64,000 nucleotides of DNA from Streptomyces sp. NRRL F-5135 (GTDB lineage Bacteria; Actinomycetota; Actinomycetes; Streptomycetales; Streptomycetaceae), in NCBI RefSeq assembly GCF_000719775.1, contig NZ_JOHR01000015.1:62001-126000 (forward strand), written 5' to 3'. A program made the translations under genes and the position numbers. Positions 34,281-43,098 of the stretch are shown here, in pieces. The first letter of the stretch is position 1; each line of letters opens with the position of its first letter. The notes under the pieces are model-generated. The model searched no databases, was not told the DNA's origin, and saw only the letters and a list, made by a program, of their open reading frames with translations.

Positions 34281-34544
34281 ATGGAACGGATAACAGTGCA
34301 CAGCAGGGCGCGAATCCCTGCGATCACCTGCGGTAACAGCGCGACCAGTACGCGCCTCGACCGTCATCTCGCGGTGCTCGGCGGTCCCGCCGTCCCGCAG
34401 CGGGAGACGGCCGAGGCGACGCTGCTGATGCGTGAACTGACCACGCAGGACAGGGTGGGCGGTCACCGGAGCAGGAGCGCGCGTGTCTCGCTCTTCGCGC
34501 CGTTGCGCCGTCTGCGCCGCTCGCTGTTCGGCAGCCGCGGCTGA
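34281..34544 (+). CDS. Small basic conserved-looking protein of unknown function
   Basis: An 87-residue frame starts at ATG 34281 with GGGGAG four bases upstream and reads MERITVHSRARIPAITCGNS. It is rich in Arg and Ser and ends in an LFAPLRRLRRSLFG amphipathic basic segment. There is no signal peptide, membrane segment or known domain. I believe similar short proteins occur beside GDSL lipase genes in other Streptomyces, but that is from memory. It could bind nucleic acid or membrane through the basic tail. It stands between two terminators/gaps and seems monocistronic. Confidence 0.6.
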   Translation: MERITVHSRARIPAITCGNSATSTRLDRHLAVLGGPAVPQRETAEATLLMRELTTQDRVGGHRSRSARVSLFAPLRRLRRSLFGSRG

Positions 34545-34859
34545 CCCTGTACGGCCGTCCGTACGCGGAAGGGCGTAGTCGTCGTACTCCGTCCATGTCA
34601 TCCACGTACTGACGCTCGAACGCACTACGTCGTTCGAACGCGCTCGGGTGGTCACATCGTCCGGCGCAGTGCCGCACCGCACACGTCCCCACGGCCCGCG
34701 GCGGTGCGCCGGAGTGACTCCCGAGCGCGGTAATTCCTCGTAGAGCGGTGGCCCCCGGCCGGTCGATCCCACTCCCCGACACCGGCCTCGGCCACCGCTT
34801 TCACTCGTTCTCGGTCCGTCCTCGTCCCGGCCCGCTCCCGCTCGTCGTCGCCTCTGACG
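34545..34859. other. 315-base convergent intergenic region
   Basis: This lies between the small basic gene and the ABC permease stop. It contains a GTTCGAACG-type repeat near 34615-34640 (CGCTCGAACGCACTACGTCGTTCGAACG) but no gene or clear terminator. Confidence 0.45.
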
Positions 34860-35642
34860 TCACTTCGCGCCGGTGGCGTACCGTCGCACGGCCAGTGGTA
34901 CGAACAGTACGAGGAGTAGCAGCGACCAGAGGACGGATCCGGCCACCGGGTGGGCCACGGGCCAGGCGGCGTCCGCGGCCGGCGCCGCGTTGCCGAAGAG
35001 GGCCCGTACGCCCATGGAGACGGCGGAGATCGGGTTCCACTCGGCGACCGTCCTGAGCCATCCCGTCATCCCCTCCGTGGGGATGTAGGCGTTGGACAGC
35101 AGGGGCAGGATGAAGGTCGCGGCACCCAGTTGACCAGCGGCTTCCTCGTTGGCGACGAGCAGCCCCAGATAGGTGCCGACCCAGTTGGCGGCGAACCGGA
35201 AGATCATCAACAGCCCAATGGCGCCAAGGGCGTCGAGCGCTCCGCCCTCGATCCGCCACCCCACCGCGAGTCCCACGAGAAGCAGCGGAATCAGCCCGAC
35301 GGCGGTCGTGATCAGGTCCGCCAGGGTCTGTCCGAGGGGCACCGCCGCCCTGCTCATCGGCATTGTCCTGAACCTGTCCATGATCCCGCGCTGGGCGTCG
35401 TGCGATGCCTGGAACATCCCGGTCATGATCCCCCCGGCGGCCGTCGAGGCGAGCAGACCGGGTACGAGATAGGCGCGGTACTCGGTGCCCGGCATCGCCA
35501 GCGCGCTGCCGAAGACATAGCCGAAGAACAGCAGCATGGTGATCGGCATGGTCTGGGTCAGGAGCACCACGCCCGGCGCGTGCCTGATCCGCCTCAGGTG
35601 CCGGCCGAGGACGGCTCCGCTGTCGTACGCCACCGTGCTCAT
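34860..35642 (-). CDS. ABC-2 type permease, DrrB-like
   Basis: The 260-residue membrane protein has six hydrophobic segments and the DrrB-type signature region LLSNAYIPTEGMTGWLRTVAEWNPI before the last segments. It starts in an ATGA overlap with the upstream ATPase gene, so the two form one exporter. DrrAB-type pumps export drugs or lipids; no substrate clue is visible. Expression is expected to be controlled by the divergent TetR regulator. Confidence 0.9.
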   Translation of the reverse strand: MSTVAYDSGAVLGRHLRRIRHAPGVVLLTQTMPITMLLFFGYVFGSALAMPGTEYRAYLVPGLLASTAAGGIMTGMFQASHDAQRGIMDRFRTMPMSRAAVPLGQTLADLITTAVGLIPLLLVGLAVGWRIEGGALDALGAIGLLMIFRFAANWVGTYLGLLVANEEAAGQLGAATFILPLLSNAYIPTEGMTGWLRTVAEWNPISAVSMGVRALFGNAAPAADAAWPVAHPVAGSVLWSLLLLVLFVPLAVRRYATGAK

Positions 35643-36610
35643 GCCGCGAGCCCCTTCCGGTTCGTCAGCCGCAGGAACACCTCGTCCAGCGTCGGCGGAC
35701 GCAGACTCACGTCGATGACGGGCACGCCTGCCGCGTCCAGCTCCCGCACGATCCGGGGCAGGGTGAGCGCCGGGTCCGTCGCCACCGCGCCCACGGTCCT
35801 GTTCTCCCGGTGGAGCACGGGCTCCGCGCCGGTGAGGTGGTCGAGCACGCCCGCCGCCGCGACCAGGGCCGCCTGGGTGGCGGCCTCCGTCCGCTCCTCG
35901 GCGAGGACGACCTCCGCGTACGCCCCGATCCGGCCCTTGAGCTCGGCCGGGCTGCCGCGGTGGGCGGCCCGGCCCCGGTCGATCAGCACGATGTCGTCGG
36001 CCAGTCGGTCGGCCTCCTCCAGGTACTGGGTGGTCAGCAGGACCGTGGTGCCCGCGGCGGCGAGTTCGCGCACGGCCGCCCAGATCTGGTTCCTGCTGTG
36101 CGGGTCGAGCCCGGTGGTCGGCTCGTCCAGGAAGAGCACCCGGGGCCGGGTGAGCAGGCCGGCCGCCAGGTCGAGGCGGCGCCGCATGCCGCCGGAGTAG
36201 GTGCGGGACACCCGGTCGGCGGCCTCCGTCAGCTCGAAGCGTTCCAGCAGTTCGTCGGCGCGCGCCCGGCCGGCCCCGCCCCTGATGCCGAGCAGCCCGG
36301 CGAACAGCCGCAGGTTCTCGCGGCCGGTCAGTTCGCCGTCCACGGCGGCGTACTGACCGGTGACGCCGATCGCGCGGCGTACCGCGCCCGGGTCGCGGAC
36401 GACATCGTGCCCGGCGACCAGGGCGGTGCCGGAGTCGGGGGAGACGAGGGTGGTCAGCACCCGGACGGCCGTGGTCTTGCCCGCGCCGTTCGGGCCGAGG
36501 ACCCCGCAGACCGTGCCCTCGGCGACGGCCAGATCCAGCCCGCGCAGGGCGTGGACCTCACCGAATCTCTTTGTCAGGCCTTCACTATGTACGGCGTACG
36601 TAGTTGTCAT
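35639..36610 (-). CDS. ABC transporter ATP-binding protein, DrrA-like
   Basis: The 323-residue ATPase has Walker A GPNGAGKTT (residues 39-47), Q-loop region GVTGQYAAVD, signature YSGGMRRRLD, Walker B RVLFLDEPTTGLDP and H/Q switch LTTQYLEEAD. The C-terminal domain (about 215-323) contains the PPTLDEVFLRLT motif of DrrA-type ATPases. ATG 36610 is chosen because GGTGGA lies just before it; GTG 36619 is possible. One of two operator-like dyads lies in its first codons. It pairs with the overlapping permease gene. Confidence 0.93.
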   Translation of the reverse strand: MTTTYAVHSEGLTKRFGEVHALRGLDLAVAEGTVCGVLGPNGAGKTTAVRVLTTLVSPDSGTALVAGHDVVRDPGAVRRAIGVTGQYAAVDGELTGRENLRLFAGLLGIRGGAGRARADELLERFELTEAADRVSRTYSGGMRRRLDLAAGLLTRPRVLFLDEPTTGLDPHSRNQIWAAVRELAAAGTTVLLTTQYLEEADRLADDIVLIDRGRAAHRGSPAELKGRIGAYAEVVLAEERTEAATQAALVAAAGVLDHLTGAEPVLHRENRTVGAVATDPALTLPRIVRELDAAGVPVIDVSLRPPTLDEVFLRLTNRKGLAA

Positions 36611-36647
36611 GCGGTCCACCGTAGCGCACTACGTACGTCGTACGTAA
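36585..36647. promoter_or_regulatory. Twin palindromic operators for the divergent TetR/DrrAB pair
   Basis: CTATGTAC-GGC-GTACGTAG (36585-36603) and CTACGTAC-GTC-GTACGTAA (36629-36647) have the same 8-3-8 design, each with one mismatch, and centres 44 bases apart, about four helix turns. The first is inside the drrA 5' coding end, the second in the 64-base divergent gap. They are strong candidates for sites of the adjacent TetR regulator. Confidence 0.75.
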
Positions 36648-36674
36648 CTAGGATGGTGGGCGAGGTGATGATCC

Positions 36675-37469
36675 ATGGCACGGCGACCCGCCGAACCCGA
36701 GGTGATCTGGGACCGGCCGCAGCGCGCGACCCGCGGCCCGCGGCCCGCGTACACGCGTGCCGACATCGCGGCCGCGGCCGTCCGGATCGCGGACGAGGGC
36801 GGCCTCGACGCCGTCACGATGCGGCACGTCGCCGCCGAGCTGGGCTGCGCCACGATGTCGCTGTACAACTACGTGCCGCGCAAGGAGGACCTGTACGAGC
36901 TGATGGTCGACCTGGTCGGCGGGGAGTACGCGCTGCCGGACAAGCCGTCGGGACACTGGCGCGCGGACCTGACCGACCTCGCCCGCCAGGCGCGGGCGAT
37001 GATGCACCGGCACCCCTGGGTGCCCCGGCTGATGTCACCGGTCTACGGATTCAGCCCCAACGCGCTGGCGTACCTGGAGTACGCGCTGAGCTGCCTGGAC
37101 GGCCTGGAGGGGACGTACGGCGCGAAGCTGGAGCTGGTGGCGATGGTCAACGGCCTGGTCACCGCCTATGTGGCCAACGAACTCGCCACCGCCGAGCGCG
37201 ACCGCTCGCTGCCCTGGCCGCCGGAGCGCGAACACGCCGTGCGCTCGGCCTACTTGGGGCGCGCACTCGCGTCGGGCCGCTATCCGCGCCTGGCCGCGTC
37301 CCTCGTGGAGAACGAGGGCCCGATCGATCTGGACGGGGCCTTCGACCGGGCGCTGGAGCGGCTGCTGAACTCGTTCGAGAAGACGTTGGGAGGGACGGAC
37401 GGGCCCGGCGGCTCGGAGGGTACGGGCGGCTCGGACGGCTCGGGCGGCTCGGGCGGGGCCGGGGCCTGA
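36675..37469 (+). CDS. TetR-family regulator, divergent from DrrAB-like exporter
   Basis: The 264-residue protein has an N-terminal helix-turn-helix (TRADIAAAAVRIADEGG, TMRHVAAELGCATMSLYNYV) and a TetR_C-type all-helical ligand domain (MMHRHPWVPRLMSPVYG). The last 30 residues are Gly/Ser repeats. ATG 36675 has GAGGTGAT five bases before it. It is divergent from the ABC exporter by 64 bases with twin operators between, so it is most likely the drug- or metabolite-responsive repressor of both. Confidence 0.93.
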   Translation: MARRPAEPEVIWDRPQRATRGPRPAYTRADIAAAAVRIADEGGLDAVTMRHVAAELGCATMSLYNYVPRKEDLYELMVDLVGGEYALPDKPSGHWRADLTDLARQARAMMHRHPWVPRLMSPVYGFSPNALAYLEYALSCLDGLEGTYGAKLELVAMVNGLVTAYVANELATAERDRSLPWPPEREHAVRSAYLGRALASGRYPRLAASLVENEGPIDLDGAFDRALERLLNSFEKTLGGTDGPGGSEGTGGSDGSGGSGGAGA

Positions 37470-37618
37470 GCGGCCGTGCGACCCGACCGTGGCCGTGACC
37501 CCAGGGGAGGGGCTCTCCTTACGGGGCGGGGCCGGGCCGGGCGGCCCGCGCACGCGGCGTGGCGACAGCGGCGGGACCTGCCGCGCTCGGGCCGTCGGGC
37601 CCGCCCGCCCCGACAGCG

Positions 37619-38860
37619 CTACAAGAGGGCGAACTGGCCGTCCGGGCCCTCCTCGTGGTGGTCGAGCACGGACGCGGGCCGCCGGGCCGAGGCCGGAACC
37701 GGCAGGACACCCGCCGCGCGCAGCTCGGCGCTGGTGATCCGGGCCCCGGACGCGCCGTCGCCGGGACCGGCGCCGTCCGGGCGCAATCGGCGCATGAGGG
37801 CGCCGAGTTCCGCGCGCGACTCCGCGAGCAGGGCCAGCACAGTGATCAGTTCGAGCAGGTCGGAGGTCCACTCCTGCGGCCACGCCGAGGGCCGGATCCC
37901 GGCCAGGGACCCCGGCCGGGCCGGAGCCGTACGGCGCTCGAACCACAGCTCCAGCACCCGTACCCCGCCCACCCGGAAGTCCCAGGCCCCGGCCGGTACG
38001 GGCGAGACGCGGCCGGCTCCGAGACACAGGGCCTCGTCGTCGGGGTCGTACGTGATCGTCTCCGGGCGGGCCGGGACGGCAGCACGTACGTACGGCCGTC
38101 GGCCGCCGGGCAGCCGGGGGCGCTCGCCGCCGCGCGCCCCGCGAAGCTGGATCCCGGTCATCCGGCGCCCCAGTTCGACGCCGGTCGCCCAGAGGCCGGG
38201 GTCGGCGGGCAGGGGCACCACACAGCCCGCCGGGGAGGCGACGGCGGCGGCCACGGCCCACGCGAGCACCGCGTCGGCGGTGACCTCGTGGCCGTACCGC
38301 CCGGACAGTACGCCGGTCAGTCCGGGGGCGAGGTTCGGCTCGACGCCACCGGGGCGGCGGTAGAGGGGGCGGATCCGGCCGGGCCGGCCGGCGGGGGAGC
38401 GGCCGTCCGGCAGCGGCGCGCTCACCAGCAGGGCGGGGCCCACGGCCTGGGGCACGTACCCCTGCTCGACGGCGAACAGCTGGTGGTCGTCGCCGACACG
38501 CCACAGCTCGGGGCGCGCGGCGTCGATGAGCCGGTGGTCGGGGATCAGCCACTGCTCGTCGAACGGTCCGTGCCGCACCCGAACGGGCCTCGGGCACCGT
38601 CCCTCTTCCCGTACGAACCGTCCGGTCCCGGTGGCGTGGCCCGGCAGCGCGGCGACCGCGGTGTGCTGCGTACGGTGCCGGCTCGGCTCGAACAGAGCGT
38701 CGCGTTCGTCGCCGCGCGCGCGTACGAGCCGGTCCCACCGGGCGGTGAGGGAACCGGCGTCCGGCGCGAGCACCCAGCTCCGTCCGAAGCGCAGCGGAGC
38801 GACCGACCACGGCATCAGATCGCCCAGCAGGGGAGCGTCCGAGAGCGGCCCTTCCGTCAT
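37619..38860 (-). CDS. Stand-alone type ISP restriction enzyme specificity-domain-like protein
   Basis: The 413-residue protein resembles the C-terminal target-recognition domain of type ISP restriction-modification enzymes (LlaBIII type), recognisable by PLLGDLMPWSVAPLR, the GPFDEQWLIPDHRLIDAARPELW stretch in its middle and IRPLYRRPGGVEPNLAPGL. In true type ISP enzymes this follows nuclease, helicase and methyltransferase domains, all absent here. Streptomyces proteins of this kind are often labelled DNA methyltransferase, but no SAM motif is visible. The role is unknown. ATG 38860 lies in the first copy of a 20-base duplication; the second copy supplies AGAAGGA. It is monocistronic and convergent with the TetR gene. 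Confidence 0.7.
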   Translation of the reverse strand: MTEGPLSDAPLLGDLMPWSVAPLRFGRSWVLAPDAGSLTARWDRLVRARGDERDALFEPSRHRTQHTAVAALPGHATGTGRFVREEGRCPRPVRVRHGPFDEQWLIPDHRLIDAARPELWRVGDDHQLFAVEQGYVPQAVGPALLVSAPLPDGRSPAGRPGRIRPLYRRPGGVEPNLAPGLTGVLSGRYGHEVTADAVLAWAVAAAVASPAGCVVPLPADPGLWATGVELGRRMTGIQLRGARGGERPRLPGGRRPYVRAAVPARPETITYDPDDEALCLGAGRVSPVPAGAWDFRVGGVRVLELWFERRTAPARPGSLAGIRPSAWPQEWTSDLLELITVLALLAESRAELGALMRRLRPDGAGPGDGASGARITSAELRAAGVLPVPASARRPASVLDHHEEGPDGQFALL

Positions 38861-38890
38861 ACGGACGGTCCTTCTGTCATGCGGACGGTC
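38851..38890. repeat. 20-base tandem duplication at the start of the ISP-like gene
   Basis: Copies 38851-38870 and 38871-38890 agree at 18 of 20 positions. Each holds an ATG on the minus strand; the outer ATG is in another frame and stops after seven codons, so only the inner one (38860) serves the gene. Confidence 0.8.
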
Positions 38891-39126
38891 CTCCCCGTCA
38901 CTTTCTGCCCCTCTGCCCCTCTGTCTCTTCGCCCGGTGGCCTCCGCCGCATCGTAACCATAGGGGGCCCGGCCGGGGCCAGGGCGGCCGGGCTTCACCCG
39001 TGCGGGCCGCCGCTCGGTTCGCCTGCGCGGGCCGCCGCCCGAGCCTTCATGCCTGAGCCTTCGCGTGCCCGGGCCGTCGCCACCGAGCCTTCGCGTGTGC
39101 CCGGACCGCGGCGCCCGAGTCGTCGC

Positions 39127-39897
39127 TCAGGCCCCGACCGAGCCGCCGGGATCCGCCTCGACCGTCACCGAGAACGCGAACCGGTCCCCTCGGTAGCGGA
39201 TCCGCGCCACATCCACCACCCGGCCGCCCTCGTCGTACGTCACCCCCGTGTAGTGCAGGATCGGGCTCAGCAGCGGGACCCCCAGCAGCTCCGCCGTCAC
39301 CGGGTCCGCCAGCCGCGCCTCCACCGTGTCCGTGATGCGGCTGATTCGTATGCCCACCGCGTCGCGCAGCACCTTCGTCATCGGCCAGCGCTCCAGGTCC
39401 GTCACGTCGAGGCCCGCCGCCACGTCCGGACGGACGGCGTTCTCCGCCCAGTTGACCGGCTCGTCGCTCTCGCCGTCACGGCGCAGCCGCCGGTAGGTGA
39501 CGACCTCGTCGTACCCCGGGAAGTGCTCCGCCAGTTCACCGGGCACCGGGGCCGGGCCATGGCCGAGGACCGTCGTCCGCTCGCCCGACTGCTGGGCCAC
39601 CACCGCGTCGATCGAGCCCAGCAGCCGACGCGGGGCGCCGCGCCGCGTGCCCGGTTCGATGAACGTGCCGCGCCGCCGGTGCCGGCTGATCAGACCTTCC
39701 TCCTCCAGCTCCTTCAGCGCCTGACGCATCGTCAGCACACTGACGCCGTAGTGCTCGGCGAGCCGTTCCTCCGTCGGCAGCCGCAGGGGGTCCTCCGGCC
39801 GCCGGCCGAGTATGGAGGCGCGCAGCGACTGCGATACCTGGTACCAGAGCGGCAGCTTGCGGTTCAGGACCAGCGAGTCGGGGGCGAAGGCGGTCAC
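39127..39897 (-). CDS. GntR/HutC-family regulator coupled to hmgA
   Basis: The 256-residue protein has a GntR winged helix ([57 protein letters not shown]) and a UTRA effector domain ([54 protein letters not shown]). It starts with GTG 39897 in a GTGA overlap with the end of hmgA, so both come from one transcript. A local repressor of homogentisate degradation responding to a tyrosine-pathway intermediate is the simplest reading. A dyad at the hmgA promoter would be its site. Confidence 0.9.
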   Translation of the reverse strand: MTAFAPDSLVLNRKLPLWYQVSQSLRASILGRRPEDPLRLPTEERLAEHYGVSVLTMRQALKELEEEGLISRHRRRGTFIEPGTRRGAPRRLLGSIDAVVAQQSGERTTVLGHGPAPVPGELAEHFPGYDEVVTYRRLRRDGESDEPVNWAENAVRPDVAAGLDVTDLERWPMTKVLRDAVGIRISRITDTVEARLADPVTAELLGVPLLSPILHYTGVTYDEGGRVVDVARIRYRGDRFAFSVTVEADPGGSVGA

Positions 39898-41288
39898 CGG
39901 GGAGCCTTGAAATTCCGCTCGATCCCCTCCCAGACGGTGTCGTACGCACGCTGCCGGTGCTCCGCCCCGGCCGCCTGCTCCGTCACCGTCACCGGCCAGC
40001 GCGTCTCGAACATGAAGGCCAGCCCGTCGTCGATCTTCTGCGGTCGCAGTTCGGCCGTGCTCGCCCGCCGGTAGGTCTCCCGGTCCGGCCCGTGCGCCGA
40101 CATCATGTTGTGCAGCGACCCGCCGCCCGGCACGAACCCCTCCGCCTTCGCGTCGTACGCGCCCTCGATCAGCCCCATGTACTCGCTCATCACGTTGCGG
40201 TGGAAGTACGGCGGCCGGAACGTGTCCTCCCCGACCAGCCAGCGCGGCGCGAAGACGACGAAGTCCACGCCCGCCAAGCCGGGCGTGTCGGACGGCGAGG
40301 TCAGCACGGTGAAGACCGACGGGTCCGGGTGGTCGTAGCTGATCGACCCGATGACATTGAAGCGGCGCAGATCGTAGACGTACGGCACGTGGTTGCCGTG
40401 CCAGGCCACGACGTCGAGCGGGGAGTGGTCGTACGTGGCGGCCCACAGGTTCCCGCAGAACTTGTTCACGACCTCCGTCGGCCGCTCGACGTCCTCGTAC
40501 GCGGCGACGGGCGCGAGGAAGTCCCGGGCGGCGGCCAGGCCGTTGGCCCCGATCGGGCCGAGGTCGGGCAGGGCGAACGGTCTGCCGTAGTTCTCGCACA
40601 CATAGCCCCGCGCGGTCCCGTCCAGCGGCTCCACCCGGAAGCGCAGCCCGCGCGGGATCAGCGCGATCTCGCCGGGGCGCGCGGCGAGCAGGCCCAGTTC
40701 GGTGCGGAGCAGCAGACCGCCGCGCTCGGGGACGATCAGCAGCTCGCCGTCGGCGTCGCTGAACACCCGGTCGGTCATGGGAGAGTTGGCGTGGTAGAGG
40801 TGCACCGCCATGCCCTCCCGGCGCGTCGCGTCCCCGTTGCCGCCCAGCGTCCACAGCCCGGCCAGGAAGTCGGTGCCGGGCGCCGGCTCCGGCAGCGGGT
40901 CCCAGCGCAGCCGGTTGGGGTCGGGGACCGTCTCCGTGAAGGGCGCGCCGCGCAGTGCGCCGTTGTCGATCCGTACGAACGGCGGGTGCGCGGCCGACGG
41001 GCGGATGCGGTAGAGCCACGACCGCCGGTTGTGGGCGCGGGGCTCGGTGAAGGCGGTGCCGCTCAGCTGTTCGGCGTACAGCCCGAGCGGTGCGCGCTGG
41101 GGGGAGTTGCGGCCGAGCGGCAGCGCGCCCGGGACGGCCTCGGAGCTGTGTTCGTTGCCGAAGCCGGGTGAGTGTGCCAGGCCCTCGGCCGCCTTCCGCG
41201 CCTGTTCGATACCCGTCGCATGCCCGGCCGTCGCGTGGCTGTCGGTCGCGTCGCTGCCGGTCACGACGCCTTTGTCGATGCCGCTCAT
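39894..41288 (-). CDS. hmgA: Homogentisate 1,2-dioxygenase
   Basis: The 464-residue enzyme matches HmgA along its length: [25 protein letters not shown], the iron-site segments [13 protein letters not shown] (His and Glu ligands) and [15 protein letters not shown] (His ligand). It opens the ring of homogentisate to maleylacetoacetate in tyrosine and phenylalanine breakdown, using Fe(II) and O2. The N-terminal 25 residues are extra and Thr/Ala/His-rich. AGGAG lies 11 bases before ATG 41288. It is followed by the coupled GntR regulator. The isomerase and fumarylacetoacetase genes of the pathway are not in the window. Confidence 0.97.
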   Translation of the reverse strand: MSGIDKGVVTGSDATDSHATAGHATGIEQARKAAEGLAHSPGFGNEHSSEAVPGALPLGRNSPQRAPLGLYAEQLSGTAFTEPRAHNRRSWLYRIRPSAAHPPFVRIDNGALRGAPFTETVPDPNRLRWDPLPEPAPGTDFLAGLWTLGGNGDATRREGMAVHLYHANSPMTDRVFSDADGELLIVPERGGLLLRTELGLLAARPGEIALIPRGLRFRVEPLDGTARGYVCENYGRPFALPDLGPIGANGLAAARDFLAPVAAYEDVERPTEVVNKFCGNLWAATYDHSPLDVVAWHGNHVPYVYDLRRFNVIGSISYDHPDPSVFTVLTSPSDTPGLAGVDFVVFAPRWLVGEDTFRPPYFHRNVMSEYMGLIEGAYDAKAEGFVPGGGSLHNMMSAHGPDRETYRRASTAELRPQKIDDGLAFMFETRWPVTVTEQAAGAEHRQRAYDTVWEGIERNFKAPR

Positions 41289-41319
41289 GGGGTCGTCCGC
41301 TCCTGATCGAGAGTCAATG

Positions 41320-41361
41320 AATCCTATGCTGAACCGTAGGATTGTCGGCCCGGGGCGTCAA
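41320..41361 (-). promoter_or_regulatory. hmgA promoter with overlapping AATCCTA-N10-TAGGATT operator
   Basis: On the minus strand TTGACG (41361-41356), 17 bases and TACGGT (41338-41333) form a near-consensus housekeeping promoter about 45 bases before hmgA. A perfect inverted repeat AATCCTA-N10-TAGGATT (41320-41343) covers the -10 element and start region. This is a classic repressor arrangement and suits the coupled GntR protein. Confidence 0.7.
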
Positions 41362-41460
41362 CGATCCACGCGGGGTCCCCGAACACTCCCGGCCGCCGGG
41401 CCGTCGCCCCCGACCCCCTCGTGACCTGGGGTTTTGCTCGTATTGCTCACGTGTCAACAT

Positions 41461-41472
41461 CTTGTTAACGCG
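41461..41472. promoter_or_regulatory. CTTGTTAACGCG element upstream of the second CitMHS gene
   Basis: It is identical over 12 bases to the element at 23178-23189 before tctC. Here it is part of a wider dyad GTCAACA-TCT-TGTTAAC (6 of 7 complementary), 72 bases before the transporter start. Confidence 0.5.
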
Positions 41473-41543
41473 CTGAAACCGGCCCTAACGTCATCCGGAC
41501 CGCCGTGCCAGGCGGAAGTTCAAGGGTGAACGTGAGGGGCCCC

Positions 41544-43094
41544 ATGCTGACAATCCTCGGCTTTGTCATGATCGCCACCTTCTTGGTGTTGATCATGATG
41601 AAGAAGATGTCGCCGATCGCGGCGCTCGTGCTCATACCGGCACTCTTCTGCGTAATCGTGGGACAGGGCGGGCAACTGGGCGACTACGTCCTCAAGGGGG
41701 TCGGCGACCTCGCCCCCACGGCGGCGATGCTGATGTTCGCCATCGTCTACTTCGGTGTGATGATCGATGTCGGCCTGTTCGATCCGATCGTCCGGGGCAT
41801 CCTGCGCTTCTGCAAGGCCGACCCCATGCGGATCGTGGTCGGCACGGCCGTGCTCGCCGCGATCGTCTCGCTGGACGGCGACGGCTCCACGACGTTCATG
41901 ATCACCGTCTCCGCGATGTATCCGCTCTACAAGCGGCTCGGCATGAGCCGGGTCGTGATGACCGGTGTCGCCGCCACGGCGAACGGCGTGATGAACACAC
42001 TCCCGTGGGGCGGCCCGACCGCCCGCGCGGCCACCGCGCTCAAGGTCGACGCCGGTGATGTGTTCGTCCCGATGATCCCGGCGCTCGCCGTGGGCCTGCT
42101 CGCCGTCTTCCTGCTCGCGTACGTCCTCGGCCTCCGGGAGCGCAAGCGCCTGGGCATGCTGACGCTCGACGAGGCGCTGGAGACCGAGGCCGGGACGGTC
42201 GGCGGGGCCGGCGGCGTCGGGTCCGTGACGGAGCGCACGGAGCAGGTGCTGGTCAAGGCGGGCAGCACCACGACGGCGGGCGGCGGAACGGGCACGGGCA
42301 AGAGCGCGGGCAAGGGCGGCGGCTCGGGTGCCGGTACGGCCGGCGGCTCCGGTGACGCGGACGGTACGACCGGCGCTGACGGTGCGGGCAGTGCTCACGG
42401 TTCTCACGGTGCTGACGGGACGAGCGGCCCGGGCGGCCCGGGCGATTCGGGCTTCCAGGGGCTCGACCCCAACAGGCCCACCCTGCGCCCCCGTCTCTAC
42501 TGGTTCAACGCGGCCCTGACCATCGCCCTGCTCACCGCGATGATCATGGAGCTGCTGCCGATCCCGGTTCTCTTCCTCCTCGGCGCGGCGCTCGCGCTCA
42601 CCGTCAACTTCCCGAACATGGCGGACCAGAAGGCCCGGATCGCCTCCCACGCCGACAACGTCCTCAACGTCTCCGGCATGGTCTTCGCCGCCGCCGTCTT
42701 CACCGGCGTCCTCACCGGCACCGGCATGGTCCAGCACATGGCGGACTGGCTCGTCGGCGCCATCCCCGAGGGCATGGGCCCGCACATGGCCCTCGTCACC
42801 GGTGTGCTGAGCATCCCGCTCACGTACTTCATGTCCAACGACGGCTTCTACTTCGGCGTCGTGCCCGTCCTCGCCGAGGCCGGCGCGGCCCACGGCGTCT
42901 CCCCGCTGGAGATCGCGCGCGCCTCCCTGGTCGGCCAGCCGCTGCACATGTCGAGCCCGCTCGTGCCCGCCGTGTACGTCCTCGTCGGCATGGCCAAGGT
43001 CGAGTTCGGCGACCACACCAAGTTCACCGTGAAGTGGGCGGCGCTCACGTCGCTGGTGGTGCTCGGCGCCGGACTGTTGTTCGGCATCATCTGA
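41544..43094 (+). CDS. Second CitMHS-family citrate-metal:proton symporter
   Basis: The 516-residue membrane protein shares the CitMHS landmarks with the copy at 12.3 kb: SLDGDGSTTFMITVSAMYPLY, NTLPWGGPTARAATALK, GVLTGTGMVQHMADWL and FMSNDGFYFGVVPV. The central loop (about 215-315) is a long Gly/Thr/Asp/Ala-rich insertion. ATG 41544 is preferred, with GAGGGG just before it and a membrane helix right after. It probably imports citrate with Mg2+ or Ca2+. It is followed five bases later by an MFS gene in the same direction and is divergent from hmgA. Confidence 0.93.
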   Translation: MLTILGFVMIATFLVLIMMKKMSPIAALVLIPALFCVIVGQGGQLGDYVLKGVGDLAPTAAMLMFAIVYFGVMIDVGLFDPIVRGILRFCKADPMRIVVGTAVLAAIVSLDGDGSTTFMITVSAMYPLYKRLGMSRVVMTGVAATANGVMNTLPWGGPTARAATALKVDAGDVFVPMIPALAVGLLAVFLLAYVLGLRERKRLGMLTLDEALETEAGTVGGAGGVGSVTERTEQVLVKAGSTTTAGGGTGTGKSAGKGGGSGAGTAGGSGDADGTTGADGAGSAHGSHGADGTSGPGGPGDSGFQGLDPNRPTLRPRLYWFNAALTIALLTAMIMELLPIPVLFLLGAALALTVNFPNMADQKARIASHADNVLNVSGMVFAAAVFTGVLTGTGMVQHMADWLVGAIPEGMGPHMALVTGVLSIPLTYFMSNDGFYFGVVPVLAEAGAAHGVSPLEIARASLVGQPLHMSSPLVPAVYVLVGMAKVEFGDHTKFTVKWAALTSLVVLGAGLLFGII

Positions 43095-43098
43095 CGAT

